From: Lachnospiraceae bacterium
GTDB lineage: Bacteria; Bacillota_A; Clostridia; Lachnospirales; Lachnospiraceae
Assembly: GCA_017464645.1 (NCBI GenBank)
Contig: JAFTZF010000033.1
Location: 1 to 28,400, forward strand
Length of the DNA: 28,400 bases
Direction: 5' to 3'
In this document: piece by piece, positions 6,725-15,008 of the stretch
How positions within the stretch are numbered: position 1 is the stretch's first letter
How the letters are laid out: each line of letters opens with the position of its first letter
Made by a program: the position numbers and the translations under genes
The notes under the pieces: model-generated
What the model was told of the DNA's origin: nothing
What the model saw: only the letters and a program-made list of their open reading frames with translations
Databases searched by the model: none

Positions 6725-7594
6725 TTGAGAAAGGTTGCGATAATTACGGACAGTAACAGCGGGATTACCCAGGAAATGGCGAAAGAACTGGGTGTATATG
6801 TGTTACCGATGCCGTTTACTATTGGTGGAGAAGAATATTTTGAGGGGATCAATCTTTCCCAGGAGCAGTTTTATGAAAAGCTCTTGCAGGATGAAGAGAT
6901 TGCCACATCCCAGCCATCCCCGGAAGTGGTCCTGAGTGCTTGGAAAGAAGCATTACAGACCTACGAGGAAGTGATATATATACCCATGTCCAGTGGTTTG
7001 TCCGGATCCTGTCAGACAGCCCGGGCGCTGGCCATGGATTTTCACGAAAAGGTACAGGTGGTTGACAACCAGCGCATTTCTGTGACACAGCGCAGTTCTG
7101 TTTTGGATGCCCTTGTTCTGGCCCGGCAAGGGATGAGCGCAGCACAGATTCGGGAGCGGCTGGAGGAGGAAAAGCTGGAGGCCAGCATTTATATTACCGT
7201 GCCCACATTAAAATATCTGAAAAAGGGCGGGAGGATTACGCCGGCGGCAGCAGCCATAGGCGGTATGCTCCGTATCAAACCCATTTTGCAGATCCAGGGT
7301 GAGAAGCTGGATGCATTTTCCATGGCCCGGACCATGAGCCAGGCGAAAGCCACTATGATCGAAGCTCTTCGCAATGATATAGAGAAGCGCTTTGGCGGTG
7401 AGGCTGCCCATCAGGTGTATTTGTATATTGCTCATACCAATAACGAGCAGGAGGCTATGAAGTTTAAGGGCGAGGTAGAGACTGTCTTCCCGGGATATCA
7501 GGTGCGGTTTGTGGATCCCCTTTCTTTAAGCGTGTCCTGTCATATCGGTGATGGAGCGCTGGGGATAGGATGTACAAAGATCAGCGCTTCTTAA
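6725..7594 (+). CDS. DegV family fatty-acid-binding protein
   Basis: 289 residues, typical DegV length. It opens with the family signature KVAIITDSNSGIT and carries YIPMSSGLSGSCQTA (near 87-101), which binds the fatty-acid carboxylate, and YLKKGGRI (near 165). DegV/FakB proteins hold a long-chain fatty acid in a two-domain fold; FakB versions present it to the kinase FakA for phosphorylation and use in phospholipid synthesis. No fakA is nearby. A TTG start is used: AGGAGGAGA ends six bases upstream and no ATG is available. The gene has its own promoter and terminator and is therefore monocistronic. Confidence 0.92.
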   Translation: MRKVAIITDSNSGITQEMAKELGVYVLPMPFTIGGEEYFEGINLSQEQFYEKLLQDEEIATSQPSPEVVLSAWKEALQTYEEVIYIPMSSGLSGSCQTARALAMDFHEKVQVVDNQRISVTQRSSVLDALVLARQGMSAAQIRERLEEEKLEASIYITVPTLKYLKKGGRITPAAAAIGGMLRIKPILQIQGEKLDAFSMARTMSQAKATMIEALRNDIEKRFGGEAAHQVYLYIAHTNNEQEAMKFKGEVETVFPGYQVRFVDPLSLSVSCHIGDGALGIGCTKISAS

Positions 7595-7621
7595 ATGTGA
7601 AAATGGAAGATTGTTTTTGAG

Positions 7622-7660
7622 AAAAATGGATGCCGGAAAGGTGTCCATTTTTACTTTTTT
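7622..7660 (+). terminator. Intrinsic terminator of the degV-family gene
   Basis: AAAAATGGA (7622-7630) pairs with TCCATTTTT (7644-7652), extended inside by TGCC/GGTG pairs around a GGAAA loop, then AC and six T. Confidence 0.8.
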
Positions 7661-7711
7661 CAGGCAAAACAGATTCCGCAAAGATTTCTTGTAAACTTTC
7701 TTGAATAACTT

Positions 7712-7740
7712 TTGACAAGGCTCTCAGCCTGTGATACACT
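7712..7740 (+). promoter_or_regulatory. Strong predicted promoter of the TPR/P-loop gene
   Basis: Consensus TTGACA (7712-7717), 17-bp spacer ending in TGA, then TACACT (7735-7740). The 5' untranslated region would be about 75 bases. Confidence 0.75.
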
Positions 7741-7822
7741 GAACTTGACTGTAGCATATGTTGTCGTTTTTGTGGAGAAAGTCACTAAATATGGGGCTTT
7801 TAGAGTATTGGAGTGAAAAAAT

Positions 7823-10285
7823 TTGGATAAGTACGAATTTAAGATAAAAGCTGAGCAGATGCAGCGCCTGGTGGAAAGAAAAGACTATAAAAGGGCCGGA
7901 CAGATTGCTGACGGAATCGACTGGCGGCGAGTAAAAAATGTGGAGCTGCTGACCACAGTCAGTGAGATCTATGAGAAGCTGGAGCGGTACGAGGATAGCT
8001 ATGAGATTTTGAACATGGCTTATGACAGAGTGCCCATCGGACGTATGATCGTATACAAGATGGTTGAGATGGCTACTATCATGGGAGACTTCGAGGAAGC
8101 TATCTCGCTGTATCAGGAGTTTGTAAATATTGCGCCCCATGATTTGAGCCGCTATGTTTTAAAATATAAGATTTATCAGGCAAAGGGAGCCCCCCTTTCT
8201 GACCAGATTGCTATTCTCGAGGAGTTCAAGAGCCGGGAGTATCACGAGAAGTGGGCATATGAGCTGGCGCTGCTCTATTACAAAGAGGGCATGAGTGCCA
8301 AATGTGTGGAAGAGTGCGATGATCTGGTGCTTTGGTTTAGTGAGGGCGAATATGTGCGCCGGGCGCTGGAACTGAAGATGCGGGTTCAGCCGCTGACGGC
8401 TGCTCAGGAGGAGAAGTATCGCAGCCTTATGCGCATGTCTGCTACGGAGGAGGTTACAGAGGAGGCCGTTGCTCAGGCAAAGGCCGCAGCTGCTGCCCAG
8501 GATACAGAGGACTTGTCAAAGACCCGTGTGCTCCCCAGCCGGGAGGAAATGCGAAAGAGCGCAGAACAGATTGCCGGTGCAGAGCCGGCCGCCTGGAAAA
8601 AAGAGGATATTCAGGTTCGGACGGTAAATCCGGAAGAAAGATACAACACCATGAATCTGCAGGAGGAGCTGGCAGCAGGGCTGAAGGATTGGCTTTCTGA
8701 AGAGACGGATTTGGAGGCGGATCCGGAAGCAGAGGCAGAGGTCGAAGCACCGGCAGCAGAAGAAGCATCGGCAGCAGAGGAAGCACCGGCTGCCGGGCAA
8801 AAAGAGCCAAGAGCCCTTCGCCTGGGACAGATGGAAGACGGCCAGCTGACTTTTAATGAAGAAGAAAATGTGCTGGAGCGCCAGATCACAGGCCAGTTGA
8901 CTATCGACAGTATTCTGGCTGAGTGGGAGATCAAGCGTCAGCAGATGGAGGCAAAGCTGGCTCAGCTGGCAAAGGAAGAAGAGGAACGCAAAGCAGCAGA
9001 GGCTCTTCGCCTTGAGCAGGAGGAACAGCTTCGCAGAGAGCAGGAAGCAGAGGCTGCCAGCCGCGCAGCTGCGGATACAGATTCCCTGATTCCGCCCGAT
9101 GTACAGAAACTGCTGGAGGAAATAGAGCGTAAGCATCCCGTAAGAATTATCGTGGAGCCTATTGAAAGAACCGAGCCGGTATTTCTGCAGGAGCCGGAAG
9201 AGGAACCGGTAGCCGAGTCCGAGGCAGAACCGGCAGCCGAGCCGGAGGCGATAGACGAAATTCCTGCAGAGGCAGAGGATGAAGCGGAAGCAGGTCTTCC
9301 GGATATTGATTCCGAGGTGGAGGATGATCTGCCGGAAGAATTGGATGAGATCCAGGCGATTCTGACAGAGGCCCTGGAGGAAGAGCCGGAAGAAGCAGAG
9401 GCAGAGGAGCCGGAGAGAGAAGAGCCGGAAGAAGCCCAGACTGCAGATTTCTCCCGGAAAGAAGCAGAGCCCGCATCCGTTATGGTACAGGATCTGGAGC
9501 GAATGCTGGAGGAAGAGCTGAAGGGCGTACACGGCCAGCGCCTGACAGAGGAGCAGGAAAAGCTGTTTGCATATTTTACAGCTGTGCACGGTATGAATCA
9601 GCAGCTGTCCAAGTTCCTGGAGGATGAAAAGCGGCGGGAGAAGGACGGCACTTCTGTTGCAGGCAATCTGGTAGTGACCGGTGAAAAGGGAACAGGCAAG
9701 ACCACATTGGCTATTGATATGGTGAAGGCAGTACAGAAGCAGCGCCGGGTAAAGGCAAGTAAGATGGCCAAGATTACCGGAGAGGATCTGAGCCGGAAGG
9801 ATATTGCTGCAGTAGTTCGTAAGATGAACGGAGGAGCCCTTGTAGTGGAACATGCCGGCGGCCTGACCACGGAGGCGGCAGCACAGCTGAGCGGTGCTAT
9901 GCTGGGTGAGACGGGCAATCTCTTTGTGATCCTGGAGGATGAGCCGCTGGAAATCCAGCAGCTGTTTGAGAGAAGTGAGAGTCTGGCAGCCAAGTTTGCG
10001 TGGACTATCAAGATTCCGGTATTTACCAATAATGAGCTGGTGGCCTTTGGCAAGTCCTATGCTCAGGAGCAGGGCTTTGTACTGGATGAGATGGCAGTGC
10101 TGGCGCTGTACAACCGCATTGGAAACAACCAGACCAGCGATCATTTGGTAAATGTAGCCGAGGTTAAGGAAATGATCGATGAGGCGGTGCTCAGCTACAA
10201 CCGAAGAGGCAGAAAGCTGTTTGCAAAACGTCGTCAGGATGAATTTGGAAACTGCATTTTGATGGAAAGAGATTTTGAAATTTAA
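7823..10285 (+). CDS. TPR protein with acidic linker and C-terminal P-loop ATPase domain
   Basis: 820 residues in three parts. Residues 1-190 are tetratricopeptide-like helices (for example YEKLERYEDSYEILNMAYDRVP). Residues 210-560 are low complexity, rich in Glu, Ala and Pro, with a helical EEEERKAAEALRLEQEEQ block near 390. Residues 580-820 hold an AAA-type nucleotide-binding domain with Walker A GEKGTGKTT (620-628) and a Walker B-like GGALVVEHAGG with an unusual His after the Glu. It recalls the CbxX/SpoVK style of AAA domain but lacks a clear family name. TTG start with GGAGTG seven bases upstream. It is likely a scaffold that couples partner binding to ATP. The function is unknown to me. 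It is a single gene bounded by its own promoter and a strong terminator. Confidence 0.85.
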   Translation: MDKYEFKIKAEQMQRLVERKDYKRAGQIADGIDWRRVKNVELLTTVSEIYEKLERYEDSYEILNMAYDRVPIGRMIVYKMVEMATIMGDFEEAISLYQEFVNIAPHDLSRYVLKYKIYQAKGAPLSDQIAILEEFKSREYHEKWAYELALLYYKEGMSAKCVEECDDLVLWFSEGEYVRRALELKMRVQPLTAAQEEKYRSLMRMSATEEVTEEAVAQAKAAAAAQDTEDLSKTRVLPSREEMRKSAEQIAGAEPAAWKKEDIQVRTVNPEERYNTMNLQEELAAGLKDWLSEETDLEADPEAEAEVEAPAAEEASAAEEAPAAGQKEPRALRLGQMEDGQLTFNEEENVLERQITGQLTIDSILAEWEIKRQQMEAKLAQLAKEEEERKAAEALRLEQEEQLRREQEAEAASRAAADTDSLIPPDVQKLLEEIERKHPVRIIVEPIERTEPVFLQEPEEEPVAESEAEPAAEPEAIDEIPAEAEDEAEAGLPDIDSEVEDDLPEELDEIQAILTEALEEEPEEAEAEEPEREEPEEAQTADFSRKEAEPASVMVQDLERMLEEELKGVHGQRLTEEQEKLFAYFTAVHGMNQQLSKFLEDEKRREKDGTSVAGNLVVTGEKGTGKTTLAIDMVKAVQKQRRVKASKMAKITGEDLSRKDIAAVVRKMNGGALVVEHAGGLTTEAAAQLSGAMLGETGNLFVILEDEPLEIQQLFERSESLAAKFAWTIKIPVFTNNELVAFGKSYAQEQGFVLDEMAVLALYNRIGNNQTSDHLVNVAEVKEMIDEAVLSYNRRGRKLFAKRRQDEFGNCILMERDFEI

Positions 10286-10295
10286 GAAAAGATAG

Positions 10296-10328
10296 GCAGG
10301 AGGCTTTGCGGAAGCCTCCTGCTTTTTT
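10296..10328 (+). terminator. Strong intrinsic terminator
   Basis: GCAGGAGGCTT (10296-10306) pairs perfectly with AAGCCTCCTGC (10312-10322) around TGCGG, then six T. Confidence 0.92.
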
Positions 10329-10400
10329 GAAATCGTATAGGCTGTCCAAGGGGAATAAAAGAAGCCGCTTGAAACATAAAGTGTTTTGGGAGGTGATTTT

Positions 10401-10868
10401 TTGAAAATAAATTGGAAGAAGCTGGCTGTCTGTATTGCAATACCACTTGCAGTGGGCGGTGTTTCCGCATTCCTGACCCGTGGAAGCATGCAAACCTTTG
10501 GAATGCTTAACAAACCGCCGCTTTCGCCGCCGGCATGGCTGTTTCCTGTGGTGTGGACCATTTTGTATGTGCTGATGGGAATTGCGTCTTATCTGGTTTT
10601 GACCTCCGAAAAGACGTATCGGATCCCTACGGCTCTGACTGTCTATGGAATCCAGCTGGCCTTTAACTTCTGGTGGTCCATCATCTTTTTTAATCTGGAG
10701 CTGTATCTGTTTGCGTTTATCTGGCTGGTGCTGCTCTGGCTGCTGATCCTGCTGACGAGTGTGTTATTCTATCGAATCTCAAAGCCGGCGGGATATTTGA
10801 TGATTCCGTATCTGTTGTGGGTGACCTTTGCAGGTTATTTGAATTTCGCAATCTATCTCTTAAATTAA
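10401..10868 (+). CDS. tspO: TspO/MBR family membrane protein
   Basis: 155 residues, five membrane helices, the usual size of TspO. Family motifs: LNKPPLSPPAWLFPVVWTILY (near 37-57), the Trp-rich AFNFWWSIIFF (near 89-99) and a C-terminal Leu-rich helix. TspO proteins bind porphyrins and related ligands, and in bacteria they are linked to tetrapyrrole control and stress. The TTG at 10401 is chosen because GGGAGGTGA ends five bases before it; an upstream TTG at 10386 overlaps that site. No heme or tetrapyrrole genes are near, so context does not refine the role. It is convergent with the kinase gene and they share the hairpin at 10874-10920. Confidence 0.9.
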   Translation: MKINWKKLAVCIAIPLAVGGVSAFLTRGSMQTFGMLNKPPLSPPAWLFPVVWTILYVLMGIASYLVLTSEKTYRIPTALTVYGIQLAFNFWWSIIFFNLELYLFAFIWLVLLWLLILLTSVLFYRISKPAGYLMIPYLLWVTFAGYLNFAIYLLN

Positions 10869-10873
10869 AGAAA

Positions 10874-10920
10874 AGCAACCATTGTTGCTCGATCCCTTAG
10901 GATGGATCGCAATGGTTGCT
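10874..10920. terminator. Bidirectional terminator between tspO and the PfkB kinase
   Basis: AGCAACCATTG (10874-10884) pairs perfectly with CAATGGTTGCT (10910-10920). The 25-base interior can form a second GATCC/GGATC-type stem. T-rich DNA follows on both strands. Confidence 0.75.
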
Positions 10921-11850
10921 TTATAATTCCTCGATTTCTACCTGTGGCAGCAGCTCCTGCAAATCCTCCAGGGAGGCCAGCAATGTGCCTTCCAGCCGGA
11001 TGGAACCGGCAGCAGCGGCCATGGCGTAGCGCAGCATGTCCCGGGTATCCAGCTGGTGATAGAGGGCGTAGCAGATGCCCGCTACCATGGAATCGCCGGC
11101 GCCTGTCAATCCCCGTGGGATGATGTTCAAAGGTTTGGCCCGGTAGGCATGATCCTTGTCAATGAGCATGGCGCCTTCTTCGCCCATGGAGATGCATACA
11201 TAGGATGTGCCCTTTTGGATGACTTTCCTTGCGATGTCAACCATGGAAAGCCCCGCCTGTAAATCTTCCCCAAAGGCCTGTTCAAACTCGAAGGTATTGG
11301 GTTTGATCAGGAAGGGAGAGGCTTCCAGCCCCTGCAGGAAGGGCTCCCCAGCCGCATCCAGAATGGTTTTCACACCTTTGGCACGGGCCGTGGAAATAAT
11401 TTTTTTATAAATGTCAGCAGGCACGCCGGGAGGAATGCTGCCGCTTAAGATCAAAAGACTGGTCTGGTCCAGCAGAGTCTGAATGTGGTCCAGTAAAAGC
11501 TCTACTGTCTGAGGAGGAACAAATGGTCCGGCCTCGTTTATCTCTGTCATAGTGCTGCAGGACCGGTCAAAGAGCTTGATGTTGGTGCGGATCGCTCCGT
11601 TTGCCATAACGAAATCATAGGAAACCCCGCGTTCCTTGAGGACCTCCTCCAGCATCCGCCCGTTATCCCGGAAATTCAGGCCCAGGCAATGAGTGGGCAG
11701 TCCAAAATGGGACAGGGCAGTGCTTACATTTACACCCTTGCCGGAGATGTCGACGCGGGTGCTGAAAACCCGGTTGTAGGAGCCTACATCCAGCTGCTCC
11801 AGATATATGGTCTTGTCAATACAGGGATTTAAGGTAATGGTTACGATCAT
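10921..11850 (-). CDS. PfkB-family hexose-phosphate kinase (1-phosphofructokinase type)
   Basis: 309 residues of the ribokinase/PfkB fold, closest in pattern to FruK/LacC: start MIVTITLNPCIDKTIYL, GKGVNVSTALSHFG (near 39-52), LILSGSIPPGVP (near 127), KPNTFEFEQAFG (near 187) and the catalytic LTGAGDSMVAGICYA (near 247, Asp as base). Members phosphorylate fructose-1-phosphate or tagatose-6-phosphate with ATP. No PTS permease or aldolase is adjacent, so the substrate cannot be set. The ATG at 11850 overlaps the stop of the upstream acyltransferase gene as ATGA, which indicates translational coupling. The frame runs on upstream into that gene, but family alignment starts at MIVT. Confidence 0.88.
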   Translation of the reverse strand: MIVTITLNPCIDKTIYLEQLDVGSYNRVFSTRVDISGKGVNVSTALSHFGLPTHCLGLNFRDNGRMLEEVLKERGVSYDFVMANGAIRTNIKLFDRSCSTMTEINEAGPFVPPQTVELLLDHIQTLLDQTSLLILSGSIPPGVPADIYKKIISTARAKGVKTILDAAGEPFLQGLEASPFLIKPNTFEFEQAFGEDLQAGLSMVDIARKVIQKGTSYVCISMGEEGAMLIDKDHAYRAKPLNIIPRGLTGAGDSMVAGICYALYHQLDTRDMLRYAMAAAAGSIRLEGTLLASLEDLQELLPQVEIEEL

Positions 11851-13103
11851 GCGCGTGCACCCTCTCTTTTGGCCAGTTTGTGCATTTCTTCTGTGGCAAA
11901 GGATATTTTGGTGATAGCATCCCGCTTGCTTAAATAGCACCAGAAGCTGTCGTCCGGAATGGAAATATCCACGCAGTCGCCCCTGCCCAGGTAGTCGTAC
12001 TCAATGTGCATACTTTCCAGATGCATGGCGCTGCGCACCAGGGTATAGGGTTTGCCGTAGCAAGTGCATTCCAGGCGGGTTTCCGAAGGGGTCTGAATGA
12101 GCCGTCCCTTGCCCTGTTTATAAAATCGCATAGAAGAGGGCAGGGTTTCCACCCGGACCTGGTCTTCAAAATAATAGGTGCCGTCTTCAATTTCCTTGCG
12201 GACGCATTCTCTCTCCCAGTTGCTCCAGTCGGGGATGTGGGAGAATTCCGTCTCGCCCTGAAGTGCGTGGAGCTGGCCGTACTCGTCCATTTCCCACTGC
12301 TTGCCGCAGTGATTGCACCAAAGCAGAGTGCCTTTGGAGTCGGTCTCATGCTCGCAGCCACAGGCGGGACATTTATACAGAAGGGCATGAAGTCCCTTGG
12401 CCCGCTCCGGATGAGTAATGGTAAGCTTATTTTCCAGCTGCCAGCGGAAGTCGTCATATTGGAAGCTTTCCTGAATGCGGGCGTTGATCTCGGACACGCT
12501 GAGCCGTTTTGTGTCTTCAGGCGTGAGGATCTGTTTTACCTCTGCCTCTACATAAGTTTTTTTATTGATCTTGTTCCACTGGGGGCAGGTGACAAAGTTC
12601 CCGTGAATCCGCAGTACCACCACAGGCACGCCCAGGATCCGCACCAGCTTGCCTACGGACTCCGGCAGATAAGAGGTGCAGCCGTCCAGGGAATAGCGGG
12701 CTTCGGGGAACAATACGAAAATGTTTTTCAGCTTGGTAATACAGTATCTGATATTTTTGATCAGATGCATATCATTGATGAATTTCCGGGTGCCCAGTAC
12801 GCCCAGGGAGCGCATGAGGGGCTCGGTATATGTATGAAAGCCCTCCAGAGTCATAACGTTGTTGATCGGATGGGGATGGGTAGCCTTCAGCATGATGTTG
12901 AAGTCCACCATAGAGGAATGAGTCACCAGCAGCAGATAGGGTCCTTCCACCCCGTCCATATTGGTCCTGGTCAGCTTGAAGCCTCGTTTCTTTAAATCCG
13001 GCCAGCTGATGATCCATTTGGCTAAAGTCATAAGGAAACAGGGGGAAATCGGCTTCTTCTCAAAATCAAACCGCCGAATACCGTCTTTTACATTCTTGTT
13101 CAT
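11847..13103 (-). CDS. PlsC-like lysophospholipid acyltransferase with zinc ribbon and C-terminal extension
   Basis: 418 residues. The N-terminal half is a 1-acylglycerol-3-phosphate acyltransferase domain: catalytic HX4D as His62...Asp67 (THSSMVDF) and the glycerol-phosphate-binding motif LFPEARYS (131-138), where Ala replaces the usual Gly. It is followed by a zinc ribbon with Cys245, Cys248, Cys263 and Cys266 and by a beta-rich C-terminal domain of ~130 residues not usual for PlsC. There is no obvious transmembrane start, unlike many PlsC. The domain set is shared by a clostridial group annotated as acyltransferases. AAAGAGG precedes the ATG, a good minus-strand promoter lies at 13209-13237, and the downstream PfkB kinase is coupled by ATGA. 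Confidence 0.85.
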   Translation of the reverse strand: MNKNVKDGIRRFDFEKKPISPCFLMTLAKWIISWPDLKKRGFKLTRTNMDGVEGPYLLLVTHSSMVDFNIMLKATHPHPINNVMTLEGFHTYTEPLMRSLGVLGTRKFINDMHLIKNIRYCITKLKNIFVLFPEARYSLDGCTSYLPESVGKLVRILGVPVVVLRIHGNFVTCPQWNKINKKTYVEAEVKQILTPEDTKRLSVSEINARIQESFQYDDFRWQLENKLTITHPERAKGLHALLYKCPACGCEHETDSKGTLLWCNHCGKQWEMDEYGQLHALQGETEFSHIPDWSNWERECVRKEIEDGTYYFEDQVRVETLPSSMRFYKQGKGRLIQTPSETRLECTCYGKPYTLVRSAMHLESMHIEYDYLGRGDCVDISIPDDSFWCYLSKRDAITKISFATEEMHKLAKREGARA

Positions 13104-13208
13104 AAGGGCCTCTTTCTAAATCAATTTATTTTAGGATCAAGGTCGATGAGCAGAGAATCCCCACGTTTTTTTAGTATATTGTTATATGTAATTCCCCTCA
13201 TCATGTCT

Positions 13209-13237
13209 ATTATATAATTTTACAGGGATAACATCAA
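13209..13237 (-). promoter_or_regulatory. Predicted promoter of the acyltransferase-kinase operon
   Basis: On the minus strand TTGATG (13232-13237), 17-bp spacer, TATAAT (13209-13214), giving a leader of about 100 bases. Confidence 0.7.
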
Positions 13238-13270
13238 CTTGAAAATTTTGCACACCCTTTTGCGGGAAAT

Positions 13271-13324
13271 AAAAAGTACCCGTTCTTGCCAAAGTCCAGG
13301 GTTGGATTTGACCAAAAACGGGTA
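13271..13324 (-). terminator. Terminator of the FMN-binding-like gene
   Basis: On the minus strand TACCCGTT (13324-13317) pairs with AACGGGTA (13284-13277). The interior holds a second imperfect AAATCCA/TGGACTTT stem, and CTTTTT follows. Confidence 0.7.
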
Positions 13325-13339
13325 ATTTTGGAGTGCTTT

Positions 13340-13786
13340 TTAAGGGGTCTCGGGCAGCTTTGCCTTCTCCACAGCCTTCTTGATGGTATCCAGAATCACC
13401 ATGGAGGTGTATTGATTTTCTTCCGGATAAGTGATATTATCCAAGGACTGGGAGCTGTAAATTTGCGTGGTAAGATTCTCCAGTACCGGCTCCATGAGAG
13501 GGTACATGGTGGTAATGGTTTCGTTCAGATTCACCAGGCGAATCGAGGCTATGTAGTCTTTTTCTACGGTAACTTCCAGGTCGATGGTATTGCCGCCCAG
13601 TAGGATAGAGGCGGTGTAGACGCCCGGCTGGTAAAGGTCGGCCTGCGATGTTTCGGAGCCCTTCTCTTTATCCGGGGCAAACATGGTGACCAGCAGGAGA
13701 ATCAGCAGGATTCCCAGCAACACGAAGATGCCCGTATAGATTAATTCTTTCATGCGAAAGACTACGATTTTTGTTTTAGAGCTCAT
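13340..13786 (-). CDS. Membrane-anchored FMN-binding-like protein
   Basis: 148 residues: a basic start, one membrane helix (about 14-34) and an extracytoplasmic domain. The sequence from LYQPGVYTASILLGGNTIDLEVTV onward, and the end TSMVILDTIKKAVEKA, resemble the FMN_bind fold found in RnfG/NqrC and in many clostridial exported proteins. The usual SGAT motif for covalent flavin attachment is replaced by ENQYTS (Thr present), so flavin binding is uncertain. GGGAGG lies nine bases before the ATG. Transcribed alone, divergent from yitT. A structural role or a lost flavin site is equally possible. Confidence 0.6.
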   Translation of the reverse strand: MSSKTKIVVFRMKELIYTGIFVLLGILLILLLVTMFAPDKEKGSETSQADLYQPGVYTASILLGGNTIDLEVTVEKDYIASIRLVNLNETITTMYPLMEPVLENLTTQIYSSQSLDNITYPEENQYTSMVILDTIKKAVEKAKLPETP

Positions 13787-13898
13787 AAAAAGTGCCTCCC
13801 GGGATTGATTGTTATACTATATTCCGAGGCGGGGGACTTTATGACGTATAAATGAATTGACCGAAGAGAAAACTAGGGAATACAGGAGGTATTGTGCT

Positions 13899-14765
13899 GT
13901 GTTAAAGAAAAAATCAGGGATAAGAGATTATCTTCTCATATTCATAGGAACGGGGCTGATGGGATTTGCCATCAGTTCGATCTATGATCCCACCGGAATG
14001 GTAACAGGCGGAGTTTCGGGTCTGGCTATTATGATCAAAGCGTTGACGGAGCCCTATATCGAGGGTGGTCTGCCGCTGGGTCTGACCAATGTTTTGCTGA
14101 ATGCCCCCATTTTTGCGGTGGCCATTTATCAGAAGGGGTTTCGCTATGTGACCAGGACTCTGGTGGCTACAGTGGCATTATCCTTCTGGCTGTCTGTGCT
14201 GCCGGTGTTCCCTGTTGCACAGGGAGATATGATCCTGACGGCTCTGTTTGGCGGAGTCATCAGCGGTGCGGGTATCGGTCTGGTATTTCTTGCACAGGCT
14301 ACCACAGGAGGAACGGATCTGGTGGCAGCCATTATGCAGAAGCGCATGCCTCATTACAGCATTGCGGACATTATGCAGGTGCTGGACGCTCTGATCGTGA
14401 TCGCAGGCGCCTTCCAGTTTGGTATTAACGTGGCCATGTATGCTATTATCGCTATTTATCTGGTTTCTCAGGTATCTGACGGCCTTATTGAGGGTACCAA
14501 GTTTTCCAAGGCTGCGTGGATCATCACTAAGGACCCGGAAGCTTTGGCAAAGGTGCTTCTGGAGGATCTGGACCGGGGGGTTACCGGGATTTCCGCAAAG
14601 GGCATGTACTCCGGAGAAGAGAAGCAGATGCTGTACTGCGTAGTGTCCAAGAAAGAAATCGTCCATCTTAAGGAAATGGTGGCCCAGGTAGACCCCAATG
14701 CCTTTGTCATTGTGACGGATGCAAGAGAGGTTCTGGGAGAGGGATTTCAGGAAATTCGCGGTTAG
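13899..14765 (+). CDS. YitT family membrane protein (DUF161 plus DUF2179)
   Basis: 288 residues. Five or more hydrophobic helices occupy roughly 10-200, including the family stretch PTGMVTGGVSGLAIMIK (near 31-47) and ATTGGTDLVAAIMQK (near 137-151). The last ~80 residues form the soluble DUF2179 domain (GVTGISAKGMYSGEEKQMLYCVV). YitT proteins are widespread in Firmicutes; the transport substrate is unknown. The GTG at 13899 is chosen because AGGAGG lies nine bases upstream; the longer frame from TTG 13857 has no site. It is followed by an intrinsic terminator, so it is a single gene. Confidence 0.88.
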   Translation: MLKKKSGIRDYLLIFIGTGLMGFAISSIYDPTGMVTGGVSGLAIMIKALTEPYIEGGLPLGLTNVLLNAPIFAVAIYQKGFRYVTRTLVATVALSFWLSVLPVFPVAQGDMILTALFGGVISGAGIGLVFLAQATTGGTDLVAAIMQKRMPHYSIADIMQVLDALIVIAGAFQFGINVAMYAIIAIYLVSQVSDGLIEGTKFSKAAWIITKDPEALAKVLLEDLDRGVTGISAKGMYSGEEKQMLYCVVSKKEIVHLKEMVAQVDPNAFVIVTDAREVLGEGFQEIRG

Positions 14766-14812
14766 AAATTTAATTGTGAACTATGTATAGGTCAAAAAAT
14801 TGAAAAAATTGT

Positions 14813-14864
14813 AAAAAGAGAGAGGAAATGCACAAAAAAATTACATTTTCCTCTTTCTTTTTTT
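14813..14864 (+). terminator. Terminator of the yitT gene
   Basis: An imperfect long stem: AAAAAGAGAGAGGAAATG (14813-14830) pairs with CATTTTCCTCTTTC (14844-14857) with a short mismatch, then a T run. The rest of 14865-15008 is very AT rich. Confidence 0.7.
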
Positions 14865-14925
14865 ATGCTTTTGCATTAATATATAAATTAGGTATTTTTG
14901 TTTTTGAAAAATTGAAACTGTTATT

Positions 14926-14954
14926 TTGAGCAATATTTCTAAAAAACATATTTT
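14926..14954 (+). promoter_or_regulatory. Possible promoter of the cdaR-ftsEX operon
   Basis: TTGAGC (14926-14931), 17-bp spacer, TATTTT (14949-14954) in AT-rich DNA 55 bp before the start. Other hexamers in this AT-rich stretch could serve instead. Confidence 0.35.
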
Positions 14955-15008
14955 GGAAATATAGCGATATGCACAAATGAAATTTTACATTAGAAGGAGC
15001 GGAGAGTT

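Noticed and set aside
8516..10561. 681-codon open frame on the minus strand opposite the TPR/P-loop gene
   Set aside because: It mirrors the Glu/Ala/Leu-rich codons of the plus-strand gene, has Cys/Leu/Phe-rich low-complexity content, no ribosome binding site, and crosses the strong terminator at 10296.
12006..12995. 329-codon plus-strand frame opposite the PlsC-like gene
   Set aside because: No ribosome binding site or promoter, and the minus strand carries clear HX4D and Cys4 motifs.
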